Shown here in pieces: positions 54,174 to 64,000 of a stretch of DNA of 64,000 nt. How positions within the stretch are numbered: position 1 is the first letter of the stretch; every line of letters begins with the position of its first letter. Source of the DNA: Cudoniella acicularis. Its lineage: Eukaryota > Ascomycota > Leotiomycetes > Helotiales > Helotiaceae. The stretch spans positions 36,943 through 100,942 of the forward strand of contig JAAMPI010000012.1 of assembly GCA_013054445.1 (NCBI GenBank), in the 5' to 3' direction. The notes below the pieces were generated by a model. That model was not told the DNA's origin. It ran no database searches and saw only the letters and a program-made list of their open reading frames with translations. Position numbers and translations under genes: made by a program.

Positions 54174-54803
54174 GGTCACCAGGCCAAGAGCCAAGAGTTG
54201 ATGTTTCAGTATGTCGTGTGCCTGGGTGGGAAATTCTCACACAGTGGTGGGAAAGCGACAGAAAAGAGGTGATGGATATGGGAATGATTGATCCAAAGCT
54301 CAGCACTCTGCAAGTTCCGGTTGTGCTAGTTCTGGTGGAAAAAAGATGCTGGTGCAACCGTGCAAATAAATAAAAAAGATGTTCATGCAGCCTTCTTGCT
54401 AAAGACAGGCAAATACACGATTCGGCATTATAAAGATTCAGGGTACATAAGTGACCACCGAGTGAATGACCGAGGTCGAGGACTCGGTTTTTGATGCCAA
54501 GGCGGAAGAAGAACACTCGAACTTGGTGGAGAGACTGAAGATACCTAAGTAGGGAGATCACGTGGTGATTAACTAGCCGATTTACGGCTAGAGGATATCC
54601 GACTAGCGTTTCGCTTCGCAAAAGCTCCCACCTCAACCGCAGCTCCAGCGTTTTCCCTCTGTTTTTTCTCTTCATTACAACCTGTCTCTGGAAACTTGTT
54701 TCGTGGATGTCCACCTTGCGGGCGTGAGTGCAGGACATCTCCGTCGTCGCGCGCCGTGTGCTTCATCTCCTATGGAGATTAGATGGTCAGCCTCATCGCA
54801 AGA
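54174..54803. promoter_or_regulatory. Divergent promoter region
   Basis: These 630 bp lie between the start codons of the uridine kinase gene and the GID8-like gene. A CACGTG box lies at 54559-54564. A 190-codon frame on the minus strand is open here but has no motif and looks random. Confidence 0.4.
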
Positions 54804-56026
54804 ATGGTCAGTGTTACGTTCGTGACCAATCCTTCAAAGCTGACACAATCAAGACGTCGTCGACGGCCTCTACCACAACGCCTTTGCGACATGCTTTCGA
54901 GAGAAGGGTCGAAGATGTCAAGCCATTAAAAAGGTATGTTACCTTCTGTTTGACAACCCGTTCCATACGTCCCCGCCATCACTGTCCTTGAAGCCCAAGG
55001 TCCACTAGAGTCTTTATGATGACTTTTATCAACTGGGAATCTCTCCTAAAAATTAAGCATGCGGAGAACATATTTTAGTTGTTTATCTGATCGAGCGCTC
55101 TTTTTGGGCTTCGTGGACAGTGGCGCTTACTATGGAAAGGTCGGTATGGACATCGAGCTAATTTTGGCTGTTGTTGATAGTGATATCAATGCCCTAATTT
55201 TGGATTACCTGACTACCGAAGGGTATCCCTCAGCTGCTGCAAAGTTCTCCAAAGAGGCGAACCTGCGACCACAACAAGAAGAAGATTCTGTGAGGGCCCG
55301 TCAGCAAATTCAACATTCGATTCACTTGGGAAGGATTCAAGATGCCATTGACGCCTTGAATGACCTGGAGCCTCAGGTTAGTGACAGCCTTCCCTTCTTC
55401 TCTCTTTTTGCTATGATTAGACACGAGTTCATGCACCACTCATATAGCCTTCGGGTCGGTGATGAGAAAAATTACCAACTTCAGTCCTCAGTATGAGCAA
55501 CATATCTAAACTATTTTATGAATGATAAAGACATTGGGGCCAAAGCTGACAAGGACATCAGGTGCTTGACAGCAATCCATCTCTGCACTTCGCCCTCCTT
55601 CGATTGCAGCTTGTCGAGCTCATTCGGGTGTGTAATTCAACTCCTGGAGGCGATATCACTCCGGCATTGACATTTGCGACGCAACAATTGGCGCCCCGAG
55701 CCCCTACAAACCCCGAGTTTTTGGAGGATCTGGAACGGACCATGGCTCTACTAGTCTTTCCTCCTGATAACTTAGAGCCTCAGCTTGCTGCTCTGTTACA
55801 TCCTGATCTTCGTAGATCTGTGGCGGACAGAGTGAACAAGGCAATCTTGAGTTGTCAGAATCAACGCCGTGATGCCGCAATCCGGAACCTAGTCCGACTT
55901 CGGGCTTGGGCCGAGACCACTGCGAGAGATGCGAAGAAAGATCTCCCTGCTCGTATAGATTTGGGTCTAAACGCAGAAGAGAAAGATGGCCGACAAGAGA
56001 ACGGCCACGAGTCTATGATGGATTGA
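54804..56026 (+). CDS. GID8: GID8-like LisH/CTLH-CRA protein (CTLH E3 ligase complex)
   Basis: The protein belongs to the LisH-CTLH-CRA family. GID8 is a scaffold of the GID/CTLH ubiquitin ligase, which in yeast degrades gluconeogenic enzymes. The exons are 54804-54806 (only the ATG), 54854-54933, 55181-55376 and 55562-56026, giving 247 aa. The isolated start codon is followed by a 47-nt intron with a GCTGAC branch and AAG acceptor. This gives TTTPLRHAFERRVEDVKPLK, then SDINALILDYLTTEGYP (LisH) across the next splice, the CTLH segment QQIQHSIHLGRIQDAIDALN, and the CRA segment from LDSNPSLHFALLRLQLVELI to FPPDNLEPQLAALLHPDLR. The frame containing exon 2 has no ATG upstream, which supports the isolated start. 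The 247-nt intron 2 is long for this genome and could hide a small exon. Confidence 0.8.
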
Positions 56027-56623
56027 TGAACTTGAAAGGCGTTTAAGGCTGTTACGATAGTAGGGTCTAGGATTGGCGTTGTAAGGTTTGATATTGGCAT
56101 TTGGTTGGGCGACATGGAATGGAGAGGGAGTGCTGGCAGGCGTCGGTTTCATGGCATTTGATTGGCGTCCAGGATATGATTCGAGCACTGGAAGCTCCGC
56201 GGGATGGAATTTATGTAGAACACATTAGCCGCTTCGAACCGCTGATTAATCATTTTCTATTCCCACAGTTCTTTGAATTGATGGGAAAACTTTTTCTACT
56301 GTACAACTTGCGTTTAAAGTGCTCATTAGCTAATGAGTTTGCGCGGTGATTTAGTGAGAGCTGCAAGTAAAAACTCAATTTTCTTTTGGTGGCGCATTGA
56401 GCCGGGTCCTCCGATTGCTTTCCCTGCAATCTCTACTCTACTGTACACACTACGTCAGGCATCGTAGCTCGGATAAGAAGCTTCACCAGCGGTTGTCGAA
56501 ATCGCGCTTTTCTTGCTCAAACATTGCGCTTTCTCCAAACCTCAAACTGATGATGCCCGCGGACATGATACGGACTCGATAGTATCGAAATTGAACAGCC
56601 AGCAGCGAGATCAATTGGCAACA
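56027..56623. promoter_or_regulatory. Promoter region of the NADH dehydrogenase gene
   Basis: These 597 bp separate two genes on the same strand. The reading frame of the next gene is open for 37 codons before its ATG, but that part does not look like protein. No distinct regulatory site was recognised. Confidence 0.4.
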
Positions 56624-58757
56624 ATGCTGCGGCAGCGATCCATCGCGCTTGTATCGCGCGTTGGCTATAATTCGAAACTCATACCTCGCAGATTTGGACC
56701 TGTACCCTTTCAGAAGACCAACTCTTTCAGCAATGCCTTCTTAATTACTCGGAGGTACCATTCCAATTCCCAATCGACCCGAACGAATCCCCTCTCTCGT
56801 CGACCGGTGCTCCGAAACCTGTTCTTCCAGCAGAATACCCGCTCTGTGTCTAGAAAGCCACTTCCGCAAGGACGATCGCGAGTTGTTAATTTCGTATATA
56901 GATCTGCAGCATGGTTCGGCGGATCAATCGCTTTTCTCGGAGCTGGTATTGTGGCTTTCTTCCTCTACGATGCCTCAACGTATCGCGAAGATTTGAGCTA
57001 TAGGGATATACATGTCTCAGAGATTGCATTGAGTCCTCGAAGAGGGGGACCGAAGAATCTTCCAATAGCGGAGGTGCAAATCGATGACGATGACTGTGCC
57101 GAAATGCAAAGGCAGAAAGATAAACCAAAATTGGTCATTTTGGGTGGAGGATGGGGTAGTGTTGCACTGCTGAAGACTCTGAACCCGGATGAATACCATA
57201 TTACCTTGGTGTCTCCAACCAACTACTTCCTATTCACGCCAATGCTCCCGTCTGCGACTGTAGGTACGTTGGAGTTTCGATCATTGGTTGAACCAATTCG
57301 GCGTATAGTTGCGAGAGTTAGAGGTCACTTCATAAGGGCTTCAGCTGAGAACATCGAGTTCTCCGAGAAATTGGTCGAGGTATCACAAAAAGACACCGAA
57401 GGCAAAGAAACCAGATTCTATCTGCCATACGACAAGCTTGTTATTGGAGTCGGATCGACGACAAACCCACATGGTGTGAAAGGTTTGGAGAACTGTCATT
57501 TCCTAAAGGATATCGACGATGCACAGAAGATCCGGAACCGTATATTGACAAACTTGGAGTATGCTTGTCTACCTACCACATCTGACGAGGAAAGACGACG
57601 ACTACTGTCATTTGTTATTAGTGGTGGAGGCCCAACTGGAGTTGAATTTGCTGCTGAGCTTTTTGATCTGCTGAATGAGGATATTTCGGCTCTTTTCCCA
57701 AAGATTCTGAGAAACGAAATATCAGTGCATTTGATCCAAAGCCGAGGTCACATTCTAAACACTTACGACGAAACGCTCTCAAAGTATGCTGAGGAGCGTT
57801 TTCTTCGTGATCAGGTGGAAGTCCTCACAAACTCGAGAGTTAAAGAGGTCAGGCCCGATAAAATACTTTTTACTCAAAAGGGTGAGAATGGGGAATCAGT
57901 GGTGAAGGAACTACCTATGGGATTCTGTTTATGGTCCACCGGCGTCTCCCAGACTGAATTCTGTCAGAAAGTCTCTGCGGCTCTTGGATCAGCCCAGACA
58001 AATCGCCTTGCTCTCGAGACAGACAGTCATCTTCGGCTCAACGGCACACCACTAGGAGATGTCTACGCTATCGGCGACTGTGCCACGGTTCAAAACAACG
58101 TTGCTGACAATCTAGTGACTTTCCTCCGTACAGTGGCCTGGGAGCATGGCAAAGACCCTGAAAACATGCATATTACATTCGGCGAATGGTGCGATGTAGC
58201 TCAGAAAGTCAGAAGGCGCTTCCCCCAAGCATCGGATCATCTCAAGCGTCTAGACAAGCTCTTCGCTGCTTACGATAAAGATCAGTCTGGGACTCTTGAC
58301 TTTGGAGAACTCCGAGAACTCCTTATGCAAATCGACAGCAAGCTCACTTCTCTGCCTGCCACGGCACAACGAGCGCACCAACAAGGCCAGTACCTCGGCC
58401 ACAAATTCAACAAGATGTCTCGTGCTGCTCCAGGGCTTCGAGTAAACGATGTTCGGGACGGAGATCTCGACGAGGCCGTATACAGGGCTTTCGAATATCA
58501 CCATCTCGGTAGCTTAGCTTATATTGGAAACTCGGCAGTGTTCGACTGGGGTAATGGCTGGAACTTCGCGGGTGGTTTGTGGGCGGTTTATGCATGGAGA
58601 AGTGTTTATTTCGCTCAAAGCGTGAGTTTGAGGACGAGGATTCTGTTGGCGATGGATTGGGCTAAGAGAGCGCTTTTTGGAAGAGGTGAGTTTCTTCTCC
58701 ATCTTGTGATCTTAAATGGCACATACTAATGGGTCTATAGATCTTATGAACTGGTAA
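56624..58757 (+). CDS. External alternative NADH-ubiquinone oxidoreductase with EF-hand
   Basis: This type II NADH dehydrogenase sits on the outer face of the mitochondrial inner membrane and passes electrons from cytosolic NADH to ubiquinone without pumping protons. Exon 1 is 56624-58685 and, after a 55-nt intron (branch TACTAAT), a 17-nt exon 58741-58757 encodes the end LMNW; the product is 692 aa. ATG 56624 gives a basic presequence (MLRQRSIALVSRVGYNSK). A membrane segment follows (SAAWFGGSIAFLGAGIVAFF). The FAD-binding motif is ILGGGWGSVALLK (about residue 173) and the NADH-binding motif is ISGGGPTGVEFAAEL (about 333). An EF-hand loop, DKDQSGTLDFGE (about 551), is typical of the calcium-dependent form, like Neurospora NDE1. 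Confidence 0.93.
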
Positions 58758-59229
58758 AATCCATAGTACGATTACTAAGGTAGATGATAAGACGGTTGCT
58801 TGTACATGACGTAAATGGCGGGCTATCAGGAGAAAAGAGGCAATACCTTCGTAAGAATGATGCGGCGTTGGACTAGCGAAAGTTTTGTATTCTGTGAATA
58901 AAGTATAGAATTATCATCGATTATTTCCGGTATGCTTAGGCATAATCTGGCTAGATTTGACTATCCTTTTTTGCCGATGGCCGACTTCCACCTCACCACT
59001 TTCACATGACAATGCATTTCTCTCTAGCTTTCTCCCAATTCTGAGACTCGCTCCTTACAGATAGTTTATCAACATCTTTTCCTAGACATCGTTTGTCATG
59101 GGCTTCTCGTCCTTTTGGTGCAAGGGTATATGCTGTTAATTGTGCCTGGGAATTATATTCTTTGAAGGCTTCGCTGGGTCTCGAGATCACATCGCCTTGA
59201 AGATTTTATTTTGTCATATCCCATTTGCA
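58758..59229. other. Convergent intergenic region
   Basis: This 472-bp spacer lies between the stops of the NADH dehydrogenase and eIF2B-alpha genes. No coding frame or distinct structure was recognised. Confidence 0.5.
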
Positions 59230-60592
59230 TCAGTACCAAACACTAATGAGTTCTTCACTAACAGCACTAGGTGTCAATACACCTGACTCCGTGATGAGTG
59301 CTGATACAAGTGCTGGAGGCTATTTTTAAAGAAACAAATTAGCAATGTTTCATAAATTCGGGCAGAACGTAATACCGTAAAGTCTACAGCATCCACAGCT
59401 CTATTCGGTTTTGGGGCACCCAAGGGCGATGTACTGAAATACTCTGATCGCTCAGTAACTTTTGGCGTCATGTTGGTAAACTTCTGCTCTTCCTGCGTCA
59501 ACTCGGTCTCATCCTCAGTCTTGAACTCGATGACTTCTTGGTCTATTCCCAGATCATACTGCCCTAGAGGATAAAGCCGGACAAATTTGTGACTCTCAGC
59601 AGCCACATAAAATGGCTTCCCGGCGGCTTTGGCTAGGAGAGCAATCTGATATGTGCCCAGTCTCGAAATAATCCCACCATTTTCAACCACACCCTCAGCA
59701 CCAACAATCACAAGGTTAACTTTCCCCATGGCATATCCTACCGCGCCCTCCGGTATAGTAGCCACAGGTACGCCTTTCGCCCGTAAAGAAGAAACGACAG
59801 CCTTGCTTTCTGAGCTCCGCGCATCGTTCATCACATAAATGACCTTGAATCGCACATTCCCACCACTTGCGCTTGCCTCTGCCGCTTTGCCCAATAATGC
59901 GCCAATGACTCGAGAACCGCCGTGCGTAAGCACAACGCTTCCATCTCGTACAAAGTGCCGTCCGTAATTTGCAATCCTCTCTCTACCAGCTTTTGCTCGA
60001 CTAACAAATAGTCTGCCGTTGCTTAACAGATGCTGTCTGACTGTCTCGAAATTCCCGGTGCTTGACGGCTTTAATGAAGAAATCATGTATCTTTGGAATA
60101 GGTCTGTGCCTGCAGAGAGCGAAATGGAATTCGGTATGCGGGACTTCAAATAATCGGATTGTGTCTTTACTAGGTCGAGAGTTTCGTACACTGTGACGGC
60201 GCGGGATTGGACGAGAAGCTCGATCAGGGCTTCGATTGCTGCTACGGGCATAGTGAGGTCGGGGTCTTCGTGCAAAAGTCGTTGGTAGGTTTCCACAATG
60301 CTGGGGGGTATGAGTCAGTGATTCTTTTGTCGGATGGTGAATTGTGTACTCAAAGGATTTGGATTTGCCATTTTGAGGGACATTGCCGACGGTGGCCATT
60401 CTGTGAAGCGGAGGGTGCCCTGAGAGCGGCGGTGGGGTTGTGCTGCCTTCGTAGGAAGATTGCGATTCTGCTGTTGAAATTCGTCAGTTGGGCTTGCAAG
60501 GCTGAGTTTGTTTTTGGACGGTGTCGAGACTAAGAAGCTCGAGTGGAACGTGGCTTGAGGTACTTACTGGAGCTGTCTGGGTCGCCCATCAT
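59230..60592 (-). CDS. GCN3: Translation initiation factor eIF2B subunit alpha
   Basis: This is the regulatory alpha subunit of eIF2B, the exchange factor for eIF2; it senses phosphorylated eIF2-alpha and slows exchange. Exons are 60592-60568, 60470-60350, 60300-59376 and 59319-59230 (386 aa). Family features include DIVETYQRLLHEDPDLTMPV, AAIEALIELLVQS, VLTHGGSRVIGALLGKA, VIYVMNDARSSESK, AEGVVENGGIISRLGTY and, in the last exon, LITESGVLTPSAVSEELI ending in WY. The last exon is required: reading past the donor at 59375 would give an unrelated end. The first exon (MMGDPDSS) and the Ser/Pro-rich part up to residue about 34 are an extension; a shorter form could start at ATG 60399. The kinase at 27430-29616 may phosphorylate the substrate of this complex. 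Confidence 0.93.
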
Positions 60593-61004
60593 TGTCTACG
60601 AGGGGAGAAAAATGGGAAAAAGAATTTACCAGGTGAAGCTCAAAAGATGCAGCTCCAGATAATGTGAGCCTCTCTAAAATCTTGCCCTCGAGCTTTGGAC
60701 ATAAATGCAGGTGTTGATGACAAGGATTAATACTAATTACGTGTCTGCCTATATGCTATGCCCCTCTTCCCTCTGCCCCTATCGGGACTCGGGCGAAACC
60801 AGCCGCGGGGAAGCTCCGGGACCTTTTACGCATGTTGTTGTTCAGACTCGATTGATTGGAAGAGCAGAATCTCACAGTCACTGCAAATCTGCGGACTCGC
60901 TCCCTGCCAGGCTGACTTTTGGGGGCATTCATTTCCACAGAGCCATGAACATCAAAAGATAGCACAACCTGAAGCCACACTTACTCACAAGTCACCGACT
61001 CACC
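60593..61004. promoter_or_regulatory. Divergent promoter region
   Basis: These 412 bp lie between the start codons of GCN3 and the NECAP gene and must hold both promoters. I see no clear TATA box or CACGTG box. Confidence 0.45.
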
Positions 61005-61790
61005 ATGGAATCGATCGACCCCACCACCGGCCGCCCGCTCCCCAACGACGCCATCCAGCGCATCCTCTTCATTGCGCCCGCCGTCCATGTGTACAATATC
61101 CCTCCGCTAACCAGCACAAAAGGATACGTCGCTGCCTCCTGGACCGCGGATAATAACAAACGTCAGATTTTCACCGCAAGAATACGAATCCTGGAGACCG
61201 CGGTGCCGGCGCCGAATAACGAGGAGACGGTCAAGACGGACATCTTACTTGAGGATCCGAGTAACGGCCAATTGTTTGCTGCCGCCCCGTATACGACGCC
61301 AGGAGTAATAGAACAAGTATTGGATTCTTCGAGATTTTTTGCGATTCGAGTACAAGGAGAAGGTGGGAGGAAAGCGGTACTAGGGATTGGATTCGAGGAG
61401 AGGAGCGAAGCTTTTGATTTTAGTGTTGCGCTCCAGGAGGTTAGGAAGACATTAGGCATCGAGGACAATGGCAAGGCTGGAGGAAAGAAAGTTCAGAAGC
61501 AAGAAAAGATTCCCGAGAAGAAGGATTTCAGTCTGAAGGAAGGCGAAACAATTACAGTAAATATTGGGGGACGAGGAAGGAGGAATCAACCAAAGACCGA
61601 GGATTCGAGCAGCAAAGGATTTGGAGGGTTCTCTTTACCACTACCCCCTGGAGGCAATTCCTTTCTTCCACCACCGCCAAGTGCGCAAGAAGTCAGGGCG
61701 CAAAAGCGGCTGAGCCAAAATATAGCCCCACCGCCTAGTTCCTCAGAAGATTTGGGATTTGATGACGGAGAATTTGGAGAATTTCAATAA
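61005..61790 (+). CDS. NECAP-like clathrin adaptor-associated protein
   Basis: This intronless gene encodes a 261-aa protein of the NECAP (adaptin-ear-binding coat-associated protein, DUF1681) family, which assists clathrin-mediated endocytosis by binding AP-2. The PHear fold is recognised from RILFIAPAVHVYNIPPL, the GYVAASWTADN region, TARIRILETA, FFAIRVQGEGGRKAVLGIGF and ERSEAFDFSVALQEV. Next comes the family signature KKDFSLKEGETITVNIG. The C-terminal third is Gly/Pro-rich and disordered (FSLPLPPGGNSFLPPPP) and ends in an acidic DDGEFGEFQ, which resembles the adaptor-binding acidic/Phe tail of these proteins. No intron is evident. Confidence 0.93.
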   Translation: MESIDPTTGRPLPNDAIQRILFIAPAVHVYNIPPLTSTKGYVAASWTADNNKRQIFTARIRILETAVPAPNNEETVKTDILLEDPSNGQLFAAAPYTTPGVIEQVLDSSRFFAIRVQGEGGRKAVLGIGFEERSEAFDFSVALQEVRKTLGIEDNGKAGGKKVQKQEKIPEKKDFSLKEGETITVNIGGRGRRNQPKTEDSSSKGFGGFSLPLPPGGNSFLPPPPSAQEVRAQKRLSQNIAPPPSSSEDLGFDDGEFGEFQ

Positions 61791-61948
61791 TGCCAAGGAA
61801 ACAAATGTCCACAGAGATATACAATGCTTTGTGCTTTGAGGCTGGAAGCCTGAAATACTAGCTGGATCTAGCTATGGCAATTTGGAATGCGCAGTGGATT
61901 TGACTACTGCAAGGTAATAATTTGAATCGAAGCTTTCAATATCCACAA

Positions 61949-63031
61949 TCAAAAAACACTATTGACCCTGCTCCTAGGGTTCTTGTATGGATTAACATCT
62001 TCTTCGGCGTCTGCCTCTGCCTCTTCTTCCTTTGTGTACTCCCATATCTTGGAAAGACCTGGTATCGTGGGTAAACTGTGCCTTTTAGCTACTTCAATCG
62101 AACCCCTAGAGTTGTTGGTGGAAAGTATATCCAACGTGGCATTGTCAAATGAAGCAGGTCTAGGTCCGGCAGGCGGCTTACTCATTACTTCTGCGGCCAG
62201 AATTCTGGGAATCAAAAAGTTAGGAGTGGTAGGGGAAATTTCTGCATCGTAGTCAGAGTCCTCTTCAGGTACCGGTGAAGGCCGTGATTGATGTGACTCG
62301 ATACTCTTCTGACGCTCAGAAGCACCAAACTGATATTGGCGCATTGTCTGCCGCAATTGCACGGTTGGTGTGGATGCACTGAATGAACTGGGTGCCGATA
62401 GGCTTTCCCTCGGTTGAAATAATGGAGACGTAGGGTTTAATTGCATTCGTTGCATGCTTTGGGGTAATTGATTGATGCTGGTGTTTATAAATTGCTCCTG
62501 CTGAAATCTCTCCCTCTGGACTTGATTCCACCTTTCTGCTGAATTGATATCGATTTCGAGTTGGCGTAAGCGCGCCGCAATTGCAGTTTCTTGTCTCTTG
62601 GTTTCCGTGAAACGATGTCTAATCCATCCTATTTGTTTTTTAATTTTTCTCTGTGCTGGAGATGAGGCATCCTGGGCTAAGCTCTCCTCTGACTGTGCGA
62701 TTCTCCTTAGAAGCTTTGCTGCCTTGGAACTTTCCTGCTGAAGAAAATTGACAAGGTAGGATCGTTCAGTATAGAGCCCTTCGAGGTGTTGCCCATAGAG
62801 GTTAGGTATCTTCAAGTGAAGCGGGGGTGGTTCCATAAGCGGTGGTGGAGGCTGGTAGAGGTTTGGAAGTAATGCTCGGGAGTATGTTGCTTGTTGGGTT
62901 AGTTCAGGAATATTTAATTTTGGTAATCTTGGCTGAAAATATTGCCTCGAAAACGAATTGGCAATCTGGCCTCCTTGCAAGTAGTCACTACCCTCACCTC
63001 TCCCCGGTGGTCTTTGATTTGGCGTATCCAT
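61949..63031 (-). CDS. Unknown protein with coiled coil
   Basis: I do not recognise the family. From ATG 63031 the frame gives a 360-aa protein. A Pro/Gln-rich N-terminus (ATYSRALLPNLYQPPPPLM) precedes a helical part at about residues 90-190 with heptad-like spacing (ERSYLVNFLQQESSKAAKLL, RRFTETKRQE-like and AAIAARLRQLEIDINSAERW-like stretches). The C-terminal half is disordered and Ser/Pro-rich, ending in acidic EEEAEADAEEDVNPYKNPR. There is no signal peptide or membrane segment. The frame stays open above ATG 63031 to an in-frame TGA at about 63087, so an earlier exon joined through an acceptor there is possible. Codon use looks like real coding sequence. Function is not deducible. Confidence 0.55.
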   Translation of the reverse strand: MDTPNQRPPGRGEGSDYLQGGQIANSFSRQYFQPRLPKLNIPELTQQATYSRALLPNLYQPPPPLMEPPPLHLKIPNLYGQHLEGLYTERSYLVNFLQQESSKAAKLLRRIAQSEESLAQDASSPAQRKIKKQIGWIRHRFTETKRQETAIAARLRQLEIDINSAERWNQVQRERFQQEQFINTSINQLPQSMQRMQLNPTSPLFQPRESLSAPSSFSASTPTVQLRQTMRQYQFGASERQKSIESHQSRPSPVPEEDSDYDAEISPTTPNFLIPRILAAEVMSKPPAGPRPASFDNATLDILSTNNSRGSIEVAKRHSLPTIPGLSKIWEYTKEEEAEADAEEDVNPYKNPRSRVNSVF

Positions 63032-64000
63032 TGAGGCGAGTTCGTTCAATGTGCTGGACGACGCCGACGACGGTTCGATATCTCAGCACGGTCATTTTAA
63101 GAGTGTCTTCTTGTTATCAGGGAAGACAACTTTGGGAATACGTTTTGCATTTCCAAGGTGCCTTGATGAAAAATGAACCGAAGGTACGAGTATTATGAAG
63201 ATGTAATCTCGTTCCGGGAAGCAATTATTGACTGGGATCTTAACAACACCCCAATAATACGCTTTCTTTCTGTGACAATGACAAAGACCTGGACATACCA
63301 TACCTTTCCTGGATCGAGATGATCGACGACGACTAGTTGGCGAACAAAGGATACAGCTCCGAGGCGGTACTTGTGGAAGATGGAGCTTTGTCGCCGATTC
63401 CTGAATCAGGCTGTTACATTCTATGGTCAGGCTACTGGCCTGGTGATTTCCAATGAATTTTGTTGATATTGTACCTCGGTACTCCGTACAGTACTTCCAA
63501 ATGAGGCGTCCCAAACATCGTCCACATCTCATGCACATGACGAACGCAGGGGCGGTGCCTTCTGCCGTACCGTACTGTGGAACTTGTACGGGAAGCTCTA
63601 CATACTATACAAAGATACAATAGTTGGAGGAACAAGCATAAAAATGAAGTCTCGCAGCCAAACAAATGATGTTTCAAACATTGGTTACAGAAGGGAGAAG
63701 TGAAGTTTGGAGTTTATGGCGCTCGCTTGAGTCTTGGCATGTGAGCTCAAGCCGCTACAGAGTCCGTGCATCTGGCTATTGCTCATGGCTAAATCGCTGC
63801 TCGAGGCTCATGCTGCGCGAGTGTCCTGTATCGGTAGCGATTTCAAAATGTAGACTTCGTGTCAAGTTTATATCCTCACATTACGCTTCACTTCACGCCT
63901 ATTCGATCTTTGCTACTTCGTACTTGTACAGTACAACTCCAGCTGTCCATCCACATCTTTCACCCGTGCGAACGAGAATCTTGACCCGCGACTCTTCAAC
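63032..64000. other. Right-edge region, no gene assigned
   Basis: About 970 bp lies upstream of the coiled-coil gene. Minus-strand frames at 63092-63538 and 63432-63677 are open but overlap in different frames and share no motif; one starts with a Cys-rich stretch (CMRCGRCLGR), which could be a chance pattern. The region may hold 5' exons and the promoter of the coiled-coil gene. Confidence 0.4.

Noticed and set aside
54166..54738. Minus-strand 190-codon ORF upstream of the uridine kinase gene
   Set aside because: There is no motif and low-quality composition; it overlaps a divergent promoter and the first exon of the kinase gene in another frame.
55059..55180. A start codon at 55059 for the GID8-like gene
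   Set aside because: The upstream exon at 54854-54933 splices in phase to 55181 and supplies the N-terminal segment expected for this family; the 55059 start gives an unrelated N-terminus.
63432..63677. Cys-containing minus-strand frames near the right edge
   Set aside because: The cysteines are not in a regular zinc-binding spacing and the two frames overlap out of phase.

Overview
The window is nuclear DNA from a filamentous ascomycete fungus (Pezizomycotina). The evidence is many short introns (45-125 nt) with GT..CTAAC/CTGAC..YAG signals, intergenic gaps of 0.3-2 kb, and fungal families such as a Zn2Cys6 regulator, KEI1, SEC7, a fused uridine kinase/UPRT, the three-domain sulfite reductase beta subunit and a calcium-binding external NADH dehydrogenase. 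A Leotiomycetes-like source is my guess and untested. I resolved 28 genes plus two doubtful small ORFs, and rebuilt exon structures by hand so that codon phase closes at every proposed junction.

Layout. 1-12.4 kb: the 3' part of DBP10, an unknown basic protein, a LEU3-type Zn2Cys6 regulator with nine exons, a small cysteine-motif protein, and a carrier-like membrane protein. 12.4-16 kb: a BAHD-type acyltransferase followed by a tartrate/D-malate dehydrogenase-type enzyme. 16.5-24 kb: SEC7, divergent from the pyruvate dehydrogenase E2 gene. 24.6-31.6 kb: an unknown gene, an eIF2-alpha-kinase-like kinase, and an unknown nuclear-looking gene. 31.7-39 kb: a TauD-type dioxygenase divergent from NMD3, an AT-rich stretch with a degraded repeat, and a damaged flavin monooxygenase. 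39.5-48 kb: sulfite reductase beta subunit, KEI1 and a RAB6/YPT6 GTPase. 48.4-64 kb: NOP53, a secreted Lys/Pro/Thr repeat protein, uridine kinase/UPRT, a GID8-like CTLH protein, external NADH dehydrogenase, eIF2B-alpha (GCN3), NECAP, and a coiled-coil protein.

Most genes are unlinked housekeeping genes: ribosome assembly (DBP10, NMD3, NOP53), membrane traffic (SEC7, YPT6, NECAP), mitochondrial energy metabolism (E2, NDE), translational stress control (the kinase and GCN3), and sulfur metabolism (sulfite reductase and TauD). I do not see a new multi-gene system.

The points worth a second look are small: two GC-AG introns, single-base frameshifts in NOP53 and in the flavin monooxygenase, a start codon isolated by an intron in the GID8-like gene, a two-copy degraded repeat, an expanding secreted repeat protein, and several lineage-restricted unknown proteins.
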